Shown here piece by piece: positions 8,502 through 17,579 of a stretch of DNA of 33,695 nucleotides (the stretch's first letter is position 1; each line of letters opens with the position of its first letter). The notes beneath the pieces are model-generated. The model saw only the letters and a list, made by a program, of their open reading frames with translations, did not search any database and was not told where the DNA came from. The DNA is from Akkermansiaceae bacterium UBA6138. GTDB taxonomy: Bacteria > Verrucomicrobiota > Verrucomicrobiia > Verrucomicrobiales > DEV007. The stretch spans positions 1 to 33,695 of the forward strand of contig DIVG01000078.1 of assembly GCA_002422425.1 (NCBI GenBank), given 5' to 3'. The position numbers were made by a program, and so were the translations under genes.

Positions 8502-10178
8502 ATGACGATCGAACCCATCGCACGGGATGTCTCCGGGGTCATTTTCCAGCTCACCGGGGGCATCGGTCTTTTTCTCATGGGCATGGTCCTCCTCACCGAT
8601 GGAGTCAAGTCCTTCGCCGGAGATTCCCTGCGCCGCGCCCTTACCCGCTTCACCGGAACGCCCGGCAAAGCTTTTCTCTCCGGAGCGCTCATCACGACAC
8701 TGGTCCAGTCATCAAGCGCCACAACCGTCACCGTGATCGGTTTTGTCAGCGCCGGTCTCTTAAGCTTCCCGCAGGCCCTCGGCTTCGTCTTCGGGGCGAG
8801 CCTGGGGACAACCGCAACCGGGTGGATTATCGCCGGCTTGGGCCTCAAAATCAGCGTCGGATTTTACGCGCTCCCGCTCGTCGGGGTTGGCGCGTTTTCC
8901 CGACTCCTCGGGAAGGGCCGCGTCCGCTCCCTCGGAACCGCGGTGGCGGGATTTGGGCTCATTTTCATCGGGATCGAAACATTACAAATCGGGATGCGCG
9001 CCTTTTCCTCTGTTTTTGATTTTGCCTCGCTGCCCGCGGGAGGAACAAAGGCTCACCTTCTCGCTATGCTCATTGGAGTTTTGATGACGGTGATCATGCA
9101 ATCCTCATCCGCCGCCGTCGCGACCACCTTGACTGCCCTGCATACGGGCGCTGTCAATTTTGATCAAGCCGCCTCCGTCGTGATCGGCGCGGCAGTGGGA
9201 ACGACGGTCACCGGGGTGCTCGCCGCGATTGGCTCCAATGTTCCGGCACGGCGCACCGCACTCGCCCACGTTCTCTTCAACCTTGCTACGGGGCTAATTG
9301 CCGTAGCTCTGTTACCGGGTTTTCTCCAGTTCATCGCTCTCGCTCAAGTTCACCTGGGTCTCGATCCCGGGGCGATGAGCCTCGCCGCCTTTCACACCAT
9401 CTTCATCGCCGTGGGCGTCATGATTTTTCTACCCCTCGTTGGCCGCTTTGGCCGACTCATCGAACGGGCGCTGCCCGACCGCGGCCCCACCCTGACCCGT
9501 CACCTCGACAAGACGGTGCTACACGCCCCCTCTGCCGCGCTTGAGGCTTCTCGTCGCGCCCTCGCCGCGACCTCCGCCGAGACCTGTCGCTCACTCGCCG
9601 CTTCCTTCGGAAGCCTGCCCCCGGCCGGATCTCGGAGGATTCCCAACACCCAGCTCCACGAAGCGCTCCATCGTATTCAGGAGTTTCTCCCGCAGATCCC
9701 GTCTCTTGCGGCGGACGAACCGCTCTCGGAATTGCGACTGCGGCAAATGCACGCGATCGACCACCTTGAACGGCTCCAGTCAAAGCTCGACTTCGCCTCC
9801 GGATCGGCACGTTGGTCAAAGGCTGAGAGCCTGCTCCCCGCCATTGCTCTTCTGAGGGAAATTCTGAGTCTCGGTGAAGACTGTCTGCGGCAAGAAGAAA
9901 GTTCGAAGAGAGCCGACGAGCTGGAAGGGCAAGTCAGGATAAAGGCCGCCGTGCTGGCCGAGTGGCGACGCCTGAGCAGGCCGCTAATCATGGAGCAAAA
10001 GGCGGCGAGCGGCGCAAACCCGGCCGCCGTGCTGGAAGAACTCGACAACCTCAGATGGATCGATGGGATCGGCTACCACACCTGGCGCCTCTGCCACTAC
10101 CTCGGAGCCGGCGCCGGGGAATTCCCTACTTCAGATTCCCGGGAGATCCCCAATTGCGAAACGAAAGAATTCGTCTGA
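8502..10178 (+). CDS. Na/Pi-cotransporter family protein (NptA-like) with C-terminal PhoU-like helical region
   Basis: This is an inner-membrane protein of 558 residues. It shows the internal duplication of the NptA/SLC34-like family: VQSSSATTVTV (QSSSAT 69-74) with GASLGTT (98-104), then MQSSSAAVATT (QSSSAA 200-205) with GAAVGTT (229-235). Several hydrophobic segments span about residues 12-330. The hydrophilic part after about residue 345 is helical and charged (repeated LR, LE and ER patterns), as in the PhoU-like cytoplasmic tail of bacterial members. Family members import phosphate with sodium, though some act on other anions. It follows the oxidoreductase by 7 bases and converges on hemB with a 6-base gap. 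No pho regulator is nearby. Confidence 0.85.
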   Translation: MTIEPIARDVSGVIFQLTGGIGLFLMGMVLLTDGVKSFAGDSLRRALTRFTGTPGKAFLSGALITTLVQSSSATTVTVIGFVSAGLLSFPQALGFVFGASLGTTATGWIIAGLGLKISVGFYALPLVGVGAFSRLLGKGRVRSLGTAVAGFGLIFIGIETLQIGMRAFSSVFDFASLPAGGTKAHLLAMLIGVLMTVIMQSSSAAVATTLTALHTGAVNFDQAASVVIGAAVGTTVTGVLAAIGSNVPARRTALAHVLFNLATGLIAVALLPGFLQFIALAQVHLGLDPGAMSLAAFHTIFIAVGVMIFLPLVGRFGRLIERALPDRGPTLTRHLDKTVLHAPSAALEASRRALAATSAETCRSLAASFGSLPPAGSRRIPNTQLHEALHRIQEFLPQIPSLAADEPLSELRLRQMHAIDHLERLQSKLDFASGSARWSKAESLLPAIALLREILSLGEDCLRQEESSKRADELEGQVRIKAAVLAEWRRLSRPLIMEQKAASGANPAAVLEELDNLRWIDGIGYHTWRLCHYLGAGAGEFPTSDSREIPNCETKEFV

Positions 10179-10184
10179 GAGACG

Positions 10185-11186
10185 CTATCTCCCCAAACGC
10201 CTTGCCACATCTTTCGCGAAATAGGTCAGGATCATGTCGGCGCCGGCGCGCTTGATTCCGATGAGTGACTCGAGGGCCACTTTTTCCTCATCGATCCAGC
10301 CGTCTTTGGCGGCGGACTTGATCATGAGGTATTCACCGCTCACCTGGTAGGCGGCAATGGGGATGTCGAAAGCGTCGCGCAGCGTCCGGATGACGTCAAG
10401 ATACGGGCCGGCCGGCTTCACCATGATCATGTCGGCGCCTTCGGCGATGTCGAGCTCGGCCTCGCGGAGCGCTTCGCGGCGGTTCGCGGGATCCATCTGG
10501 TAGGTCTTTTTATCCCCCGCCTTGGGCGCAGAATCGAGCGCTCCGCGGAAGGGTCCGTAATAGGCCGAAGCATATTTCGCGGTGTAACTGAGGATGGAAA
10601 CCTCCTCGTAACCCGCCTCGTCGAGGGCGACACGGATCTCGCCGACACGACCGTCCATCATGTCGCTCGGCGAGACGACGTCGGCGCCGGCGGCGGCGTG
10701 ACAGAGCGCCTGCCGGCAGAGCACGGCGACGGTTTCGTCGTTGATAATCTTAAGATCCCCCGAGGCGGTCTTTTCGACAAGACCGTCGTGCCCGTCGGAG
10801 TTATAGGGATCGAGGGCGACGTCAGTGATAATGGTAATGTCAGGGTATGCGGCACGCACTGCCCTGATCGCCCGCGGGACGAGTCCGTCGGGATTGAAGC
10901 ATTCCTCCGCAAGAGGTGTTTTCAGATCATCCTCGATCTTCGGAAAAAAGACGATGGCACGCACCCCGGCCTCCCAAGCCTCGCCGACTTCAGTGAGAAG
11001 ACCTTCGAGGCTCCAGCGATGGCAGCCGGGCATTGAGGCGATGGCGTCGTTCTGCGGGGCCTCGTGAATGAAGAGAGGATAGATGAGATCCGACGGATGC
11101 AGGATCGTCTCTCTCACAAGACCGCGGATCCCGCGGGTTTTGCGGTTGCGGCGCGGGCGAATGAGCAGGTTCAGCTTTTCGGACAT
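10185..11186 (-). CDS. hemB: Delta-aminolevulinic acid dehydratase (porphobilinogen synthase)
   Basis: The enzyme condenses two 5-aminolevulinate molecules to porphobilinogen in cytoplasmic tetrapyrrole synthesis. The product has the usual length of 333 residues. The two active-site lysines are K204 in LSYTAKYAS and K257 in IMVKPAGPYLD. The metal segment reads TDVALDPYNSDGHDG (121-135): the zinc-type Cys ligands are replaced by Ala and Asp (A124, D126, D134), the pattern of magnesium-dependent enzymes. The ATG at 11186 lies inside the end of cysS (16-base overlap), so translation is probably coupled to cysS. The start is supported by the normal N-terminus (RPRRNR). Confidence 0.96.
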   Translation of the reverse strand: MSEKLNLLIRPRRNRKTRGIRGLVRETILHPSDLIYPLFIHEAPQNDAIASMPGCHRWSLEGLLTEVGEAWEAGVRAIVFFPKIEDDLKTPLAEECFNPDGLVPRAIRAVRAAYPDITIITDVALDPYNSDGHDGLVEKTASGDLKIINDETVAVLCRQALCHAAAGADVVSPSDMMDGRVGEIRVALDEAGYEEVSILSYTAKYASAYYGPFRGALDSAPKAGDKKTYQMDPANRREALREAELDIAEGADMIMVKPAGPYLDVIRTLRDAFDIPIAAYQVSGEYLMIKSAAKDGWIDEEKVALESLIGIKRAGADMILTYFAKDVARRLGR

Positions 11187-12610
11187 AGTTCGTATCCCTC
11201 CCTGGTGTCTTTGATTTCCCAGCCGGCGGCGACAATTTCGTCGCGAAGCCGGTCTGATTCGGCCCAGTTTTTTGCCTGCTTCGCGGCCCAGCGGTCGGCG
11301 GCGAGTTTCACGAGGGCTTCGGGTGCTTCCGCGACCGGACCTCCTGTCGCAGGGAGCTCAAGGCCGAGCGCTTCCATGATTAGATGAAATCCTCTCAACT
11401 CCCGGGCCGCTTCTTCGGCAGAGAGCGTCTCGACGTGAATCGACTTGACCGCACTGAAGACCCGACCGAGGGCGTCGGGGGTGTTGAGGTCGTTGAGAAG
11501 CGCTTCGAAGGCACCACCGAAGGATCCGTGCCCGGTCACCGCGAGGGCGTCGCCATAGGTCAGCGGTTCTGTCAGGCCGCTCGCATCGGCGAGAGCCTGC
11601 GAACATTTGGCGAGACGCTGCAAGGCCTGGCGGGCGGCGAGAAGGGCGGGGAAGGTCTCATTGCCCGCTGCGTCCTTCGCGACAAAATTCAGGGGCTGCC
11701 GGTAGTTCGCCGAAATGAGGGCGTAACGAAGCTCTGCGGGGGAAAAGCCCGCCTCGATCACTTGTGAGAGGGTGTAAAAGTTTCCGGCACTTTTCGACAT
11801 CTTGCCACCATCGACGAGCAGGTGGGTGAGGTGGAACCAGTGCCCGGCCATGTGCTGCCCGGTGCAGGCCTCGCTCTGGGCTATCTCGTTTTCGTGATGA
11901 GGGAAGACGAGATCGACGCCGCCCGAGTGAAGATCAAAGGTGTCACCGAGATACTCGCGGCACATCGCCGAACACTCAAGATGCCACCCGGGGCGCCCTT
12001 GCCCCCAGGGACTCTCCCAGTAATTGTCCCCGTCCTCCTCGCGGCGTGCTTTCCAGAGAGCAAAGTCCGAGACGGAGTCCTTTTCATACTCATCGTCCGA
12101 GACCGAACCCGAGGCCCCCTCGCGCAACTCACGCTGGTCGAGGCGGGAGAGGCGTCCATAACCCTCGAAACTGGAGACTTTGTAATAAACCGAGCCGTCT
12201 TCGCTTGCGTAGGCGTGACCCTTTTCGATGAGTTCCCGGATCATCCCGATCTGGTGCGGGATGTGTTCCACGGCGCTGGGCTCGATGTGCGGCGGCAGGA
12301 GGTTCAGCTTCATACAATCCTCGTGGAATCGATCCCGCCAGAAATCGGTGAACTCCCTCAAAGTCCGTCCGCCCGCCTGCGAATCACGGATCGTTTTGTC
12401 ATCGACATCGGTGAGATTGCGGACATGGAAGGTCTTCACTCCGGAGAGCTCAAGGGTGCGGCGGAAGACATCCTGCAGGACAAAAGTGCGGAAATTGCCG
12501 ATGTGCGCCGGACCGTAGACTGTCGGACCGCAGCAGTAAAAGCGGAAGACCCCTCCGTCGAGGGGGGTCAGCTCCCGAACCACCCGGCTCATCGTATCAA
12601 ACAATCTCAT
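11171..12610 (-). CDS. cysS: Cysteinyl-tRNA synthetase
   Basis: This class I aminoacyl-tRNA synthetase charges tRNA-Cys; 479 residues, normal for the family. It shows the catalytic zinc Cys in FYCCGPTVYG (C27), the HIGN form of the HIGH motif (36-39), HLECSAM and FPHHENE supplying the other zinc ligands, and KMSKS at 270-274. The C-terminal helical anticodon-binding region runs to the end. The start was set at 12610 (MRLFDT), which matches the family N-terminus; an ATG three codons upstream (12619) is equally possible. The long upstream in-frame extension to 12976 crosses into the Hsp70 gene on the other strand and was discarded. It leads the cysS-hemB pair. Confidence 0.95.
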   Translation of the reverse strand: MRLFDTMSRVVRELTPLDGGVFRFYCCGPTVYGPAHIGNFRTFVLQDVFRRTLELSGVKTFHVRNLTDVDDKTIRDSQAGGRTLREFTDFWRDRFHEDCMKLNLLPPHIEPSAVEHIPHQIGMIRELIEKGHAYASEDGSVYYKVSSFEGYGRLSRLDQRELREGASGSVSDDEYEKDSVSDFALWKARREEDGDNYWESPWGQGRPGWHLECSAMCREYLGDTFDLHSGGVDLVFPHHENEIAQSEACTGQHMAGHWFHLTHLLVDGGKMSKSAGNFYTLSQVIEAGFSPAELRYALISANYRQPLNFVAKDAAGNETFPALLAARQALQRLAKCSQALADASGLTEPLTYGDALAVTGHGSFGGAFEALLNDLNTPDALGRVFSAVKSIHVETLSAEEAARELRGFHLIMEALGLELPATGGPVAEAPEALVKLAADRWAAKQAKNWAESDRLRDEIVAAGWEIKDTREGYELCPKS

Positions 12611-12815
12611 CTTCGGCATTCGGGAAAGGGACGGTATTCGACGCCGTTTTGCAAGGGCTTCACTCTTTTTAGAGTTCCGGCAAGAGGGAATCGGATGAAC
12701 CTTGAATCGCCACCACTGAATTATAATATTTGTGGATTTTATAAATAAGTAATCTAAATTTCGGCTGATCGTCGCGTCGCCACTTTGCGAATTAGCTCTC
12801 CCCGAACGAAATCCC
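12611..12815. promoter_or_regulatory. AT-rich divergent intergenic region between cysS and the Hsp70 gene
   Basis: About 205 bp separate the two divergent starts. The stretch near 12715-12765 is distinctly AT-rich against the GC-rich surroundings and contains a perfect TATAAT at 12722-12727 on the plus strand. The nearest TTGAAT (12702-12707) is only 14 bp upstream of it, too short for a standard spacer. Promoters in both directions are expected here. No CIRCE element or clear sigma32-type promoter was recognised upstream of the Hsp70 gene. Confidence 0.4.
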
Positions 12816-14315
12816 ATGTCAGAAAACAAAGCGATGTATGTCGGGATCGATCTCGGCACCAGCACCTCGTCCCTCGCCCATGTCCGCCCGGACGGAAACC
12901 CGGAGATCGTACCCAACGCGGACGGCGAGCGACTCACTCCCTCTGTCGTTTTTTTTGACCGCTTCGAGGGAGTCAAATTGGTCGGCTCAGCCGCCCGAAA
13001 CGGCGGAGATCAGGAGCGGACCATACGCCACATCAAAAAGCACATGGATGATCCTGCCTTTTTTGTCGAAATCGATAACGAAAAGTGGACCCCGACTGAA
13101 ATATCTGCCCTCATCCTCTCCAAGCTGAGAAAAGACTGCTCCAAAATTATCGGCCCGATCGAAGAGGCCGTTCTCACTGTTCCCGCAAATTTTAACGAGC
13201 TTGCCCGCAAGGCTACCGTCACTGCTGGTCGCCTTGCCGGGCTACGGATACAGCGCATCGTCAACGAGCCGACGGCGGCCGCTCTCTACTACGCCCACAC
13301 CCAATCCGTGCGCGGCCGGGTTCTGGTCTATGACCTCGGTGGAGGCACTCTCGATATCACTATCCTCGAGATCGATGAAAACAATGTCGATATCCTGCTG
13401 AGCGAAGGGGCCCGCCATCTCGGCGGGTCCGATTTCGACGAGATCCTCACCGACCTGTTCAAGCAGAAATATCTCGAGCAGAACGGTCGTGAACTCATCC
13501 TCGACGCGGCCCAGAGACGCCGTCTCCTCGCCGTATGCGAGGAGACAAAAAAACGTCTTTCCAAGCTCAGCGTTGTTTCCGAAGTAATCGGCAATCGAGA
13601 GCATGTTCCCGGCGAAGTCGAACTAACCCGGGCTGACTTCGAAGAAGCGATCAAACGCCTCCTCATCCGCACCATCATGCTCATCGAGCAGGCCCTCGAT
13701 ACTCTCGCGCTGACTCCCCGTGATATCGATCATGTCGTTCTCGTCGGCGGCAGCACGCGCATTCCCAAGGTGCAAGAGCTTCTCACCGGGAAATTTGGCA
13801 AGCCGCCGCTTTCCTGCGGTAATGTCGATGAATGTGTCGCCCTCGGCGCAGCCCTCTTCGCCCGCCGCGCCCGACAGGTCTCGGAAGTCTGCAACCGCAG
13901 TTATGGAACTCTCGCGATCATCGAAGACGCCCTCACCGGCATCGGGAAAGTTCGAAACTCGATCGTCATATCAAAAAACACCCCCCTTCCCTGTTCGATG
14001 ACCCAGACCTATGTGACATCGGAAGCCAACGAGGAGCTCATCGAAGTCGAGATCACCCAGGGCGAGGATCACGACCCCCGCTACGTCGATATCATCGGCA
14101 GGATCACGCTGCGTGTTCCGCCCGGCCGCCCGGCGGGATGCGCCGTCACCGTTACCTACAGCTATGATGAAAATCAACGCGTCCGCGCCCGGGTCTACGA
14201 TGAAATCTCCGGGTTGCACAAGGACATCGCTATCGAATACGAGGGACCCGGTGTCCTCAATGAATCCGAGATCGAAAGAAAATCCGCCTACCTGAAGCAG
14301 GTGAAGATTGCCTAA
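12816..14315 (+). CDS. Lidless Hsp70-family protein (DnaK-like ATPase with a short substrate-binding region)
   Basis: The 499-residue protein has a complete Hsp70 nucleotide-binding domain: phosphate-1 VGIDLGTSTSS (9-19), phosphate-2 VYDLGGGTLDIT (171-182), and the adenosine motif VVLVGGSTRIPK (307-318). After about residue 354 the hydrophobic DVLLLD-type interdomain linker is absent; the equivalent segment reads SEVCNRSYGTLAIIED. A beta-rich region (about 375-480) follows, corresponding to the substrate-binding beta domain, and the protein then ends about 140 residues short of DnaK, without the helical lid. Allosteric coupling may therefore differ from DnaK. It is not the housekeeping DnaK, since no grpE or dnaJ adjoins it. 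The next gene, 14 bases downstream, encodes a small helical protein that may be its partner. An alternative ATG lies at 12834. Confidence 0.85.
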   Translation: MSENKAMYVGIDLGTSTSSLAHVRPDGNPEIVPNADGERLTPSVVFFDRFEGVKLVGSAARNGGDQERTIRHIKKHMDDPAFFVEIDNEKWTPTEISALILSKLRKDCSKIIGPIEEAVLTVPANFNELARKATVTAGRLAGLRIQRIVNEPTAAALYYAHTQSVRGRVLVYDLGGGTLDITILEIDENNVDILLSEGARHLGGSDFDEILTDLFKQKYLEQNGRELILDAAQRRRLLAVCEETKKRLSKLSVVSEVIGNREHVPGEVELTRADFEEAIKRLLIRTIMLIEQALDTLALTPRDIDHVVLVGGSTRIPKVQELLTGKFGKPPLSCGNVDECVALGAALFARRARQVSEVCNRSYGTLAIIEDALTGIGKVRNSIVISKNTPLPCSMTQTYVTSEANEELIEVEITQGEDHDPRYVDIIGRITLRVPPGRPAGCAVTVTYSYDENQRVRARVYDEISGLHKDIAIEYEGPGVLNESEIERKSAYLKQVKIA

Positions 14316-14329
14316 ACCGACCCGCCTTT

Positions 14330-14605
14330 ATGCTTAAAAAACTATTCCGCCGGATCACCCGCTACCGCGAACAGCAAAACCACCCGGCGCAAGTCGGCGG
14401 CATCTTCGAGAGGATGTCTCCCGAGGGCGTTTGCGGAATCAACCCGTCGATGGATCGCGAAGAGATCCGTGGCCATCTCGCGAGACTATACAAACGTTAC
14501 AACAGCGCCGCCGGCAGCCTTGATCCGGAGCTCCGCCACGAGGCGGAGATGATGCTCGATTGCATCGTCCGCTGCCGCGAAAAATACATCGAAAAGGTCT
14601 TCTGA
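14330..14605 (+). CDS. Small helical protein co-transcribed with the lidless Hsp70 (unknown function)
   Basis: The 91-residue product is not recognised as a known family. It has a very basic N-terminus (MLKKLFRRITRYR), a short linker with GGIFERMS, and a C-terminal half (about 40-91) that reads as two amphipathic helices, MDREEIRGHLARLYKRY and ELRHEAEMMLDCIVRCREKY, separated by a short loop. It begins 14 bases after the Hsp70 stop, so a shared transcript is likely. A helper, cochaperone or detached lid for the neighbouring Hsp70 is an inference from position and helicity only. There is no HPD motif, so it is not a J-domain protein. Confidence 0.65.
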   Translation: MLKKLFRRITRYREQQNHPAQVGGIFERMSPEGVCGINPSMDREEIRGHLARLYKRYNSAAGSLDPELRHEAEMMLDCIVRCREKYIEKVF

Positions 14606-14751
14606 GCCACGCGCCGCCGCATCGGGCACGGCTCCGGGCCCGCCCCCCTGCGCCACGGAGACCGACTTGAGACCGGGGCCGGCGCAAGCCCGCCAGCCGA
14701 CAGGGCCTATTGGGGTTTGCGTCGCCCCGAACCTTTCTGGTAACCTACGGT

Positions 14752-16035
<1,284 letters not shown>

Positions 16036-16065
16036 ACCTCGGGACCGGAACACGGCCCCTTCCTA

Positions 16066-17574
16066 TCATTCTGCGGCTTCAAAGGCTGCCTCAAACCGGC
16101 TAATGAGATCGTCGGGATCCTCAAGCCCCACCCAGATACGCAAAAGATTCCGCACCGCACCCCGTTCGGCGGCCCAGTCGAGTTCTCCGTAGTGGGCGAG
16201 GAGGGTGTAGGGGCAGGCCAGACTGAAATTGGTTCCCAGACCCGGCCCTTTCGACACCGCGAGTCTGTCGTAAAAAGCAGCGGCACCGGATTCCCCGCCC
16301 TCAAGCTCAAGGGAAAAAAGCGCTCCGTATCCCCCGGACTCCCTCCGGGTCGCGTCGTAATAGTCGGTGCAGATTGTCGAGGGATGCCAGAGAGACTTCA
16401 CCTCGGGCCGCCTTTTGAGCCACTCGACCAGTTCGAGGGCATTCTCGTTGGTGGCCTCGATCCGCTCGCGGAAATGACGCGAATTCACCTCAAGGACGAT
16501 GGCGTCGCGCACAAAAAGCGGACTGGCCGACTCTTCGGACGCCAGCTCCTCTTTCAAAAGCGCATAGAAAGGCGAAGCGGGATTTAACACGACGGAACCG
16601 GCAGCCACGTCTCCGGCTCCGGAAAAGGCCTTCGTCAGACTCGTCGTGACCGCATCGGCAAAACGAAGGGCATCAACATTGACAGACGTGGCAACAGTAT
16701 CATCCACAATCAGGGGCACCTCACGGCTCCGCAGGATCTCTGCAATCCCGGCTAGATCGGCGGTGCGGAGAAGCGGATTGCTCGGCACCTCGGTATACAC
16801 CGCAGCAGCACCTTCTTCCCCGTCGAAGCGCGAGCGGAGCTCTTCGACGCCGCCACTTTCGGTCAGGGAGAAATCAATCACCCCTGCGCCGAACTCCCTC
16901 TGCACTTTAAAGGAGTCGAGATAGGGAAATTCAATCTGGATCGTCGGTTCGTCCGGCGAGCGCTTCGTGAGGATACGCTGCACCGCGAAGATCGCGGCCA
17001 TGCCCGAAGAGAAAAGGAACACATCACCGGCCGAGGCCTTTTCATGAAAGGATGCGATCCTCTCCCGCAGCGTCGTGATCGCCTTTTCCCCGGCGGCGAT
17101 CACGGCGGAATCGAGCGGTTCGTCAGTGAGGGCCGACTCGGCGAGCCTGCTGCTCACGATCTCTCCCCCGTGCTGCCAGCATTTCCAGGCCGCGTCATAG
17201 GCCGATTCGTCGAGGAGCACGACAGTGAGACCTCCCCATCCGTACGACTCGAGGCGGCAGGATTGGCCGGTGCGCTGCTTCACGTAGTCGGCACAGCGCC
17301 ACGCCGCCGCGAGCGAAGGGAAGACGAGAGCGGATTCCTCTTTCTTCGCGAACTCCCGTTGCGCGGCGAGGAAAAGATCGGCGACAAAAGGGTGGGCGAC
17401 AAAGCGAGGGTAGCCACACTCGAAGGTTTCGATGACTTCCTGGTCCCCTTCCTCATATCCGATCACATGCTCCCAACGGGGCAGGCACATGGAGACGGCG
17501 TGGTCACTGTCCGGGATCGCGAGACCGAGGTCATCGGCCTCGCAGAAGGGGTGGGTAAAGGGATCGCGCATCAT
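16066..17574 (-). CDS. PLP-dependent cystathionine gamma-synthase-like enzyme of the fungal (STR2/Met-7) type
   Basis: The 502-residue protein carries a Cys/Met-metabolism PLP domain in its C-terminal two-thirds: SSGMAAIFAVQR (189-200), the aspartate region PLIVDDTVATS (287-297), and the PLP lysine K315 in TSLTKAFSGAGD. The first 180 residues are absent from ordinary bacterial MetB. They contain HAVSMCLPRWEHVIGYEEGD and GYPRFVAHP (54-62), which recall from memory the N-terminal region of fungal cystathionine gamma-synthase. It would make cystathionine from Cys and an activated homoserine. AGGA lies 5 bases before the ATG at 17574, next to the upstream gene stop (5-base gap), so it is the second gene of an operon with the canonical paralogue. 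Confidence 0.75.
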   Translation of the reverse strand: MMRDPFTHPFCEADDLGLAIPDSDHAVSMCLPRWEHVIGYEEGDQEVIETFECGYPRFVAHPFVADLFLAAQREFAKKEESALVFPSLAAAWRCADYVKQRTGQSCRLESYGWGGLTVVLLDESAYDAAWKCWQHGGEIVSSRLAESALTDEPLDSAVIAAGEKAITTLRERIASFHEKASAGDVFLFSSGMAAIFAVQRILTKRSPDEPTIQIEFPYLDSFKVQREFGAGVIDFSLTESGGVEELRSRFDGEEGAAAVYTEVPSNPLLRTADLAGIAEILRSREVPLIVDDTVATSVNVDALRFADAVTTSLTKAFSGAGDVAAGSVVLNPASPFYALLKEELASEESASPLFVRDAIVLEVNSRHFRERIEATNENALELVEWLKRRPEVKSLWHPSTICTDYYDATRRESGGYGALFSLELEGGESGAAAFYDRLAVSKGPGLGTNFSLACPYTLLAHYGELDWAAERGAVRNLLRIWVGLEDPDDLISRFEAAFEAAE

Positions 17575-17579
17575 TGTTC

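Noticed and set aside
11822..12748. 308-residue open frame on the plus strand
   Set aside because: It is antisense to cysS and has no motifs of its own.
14606..14751. GC-rich gap before the glucuronoyl esterase with possible folding and a weak TTGCGT/TAACCT promoter
   Set aside because: Only imperfect short complementarities and 3 of 6 consensus matches for each hexamer with an 18-bp spacer, so neither a terminator nor a promoter can be supported.
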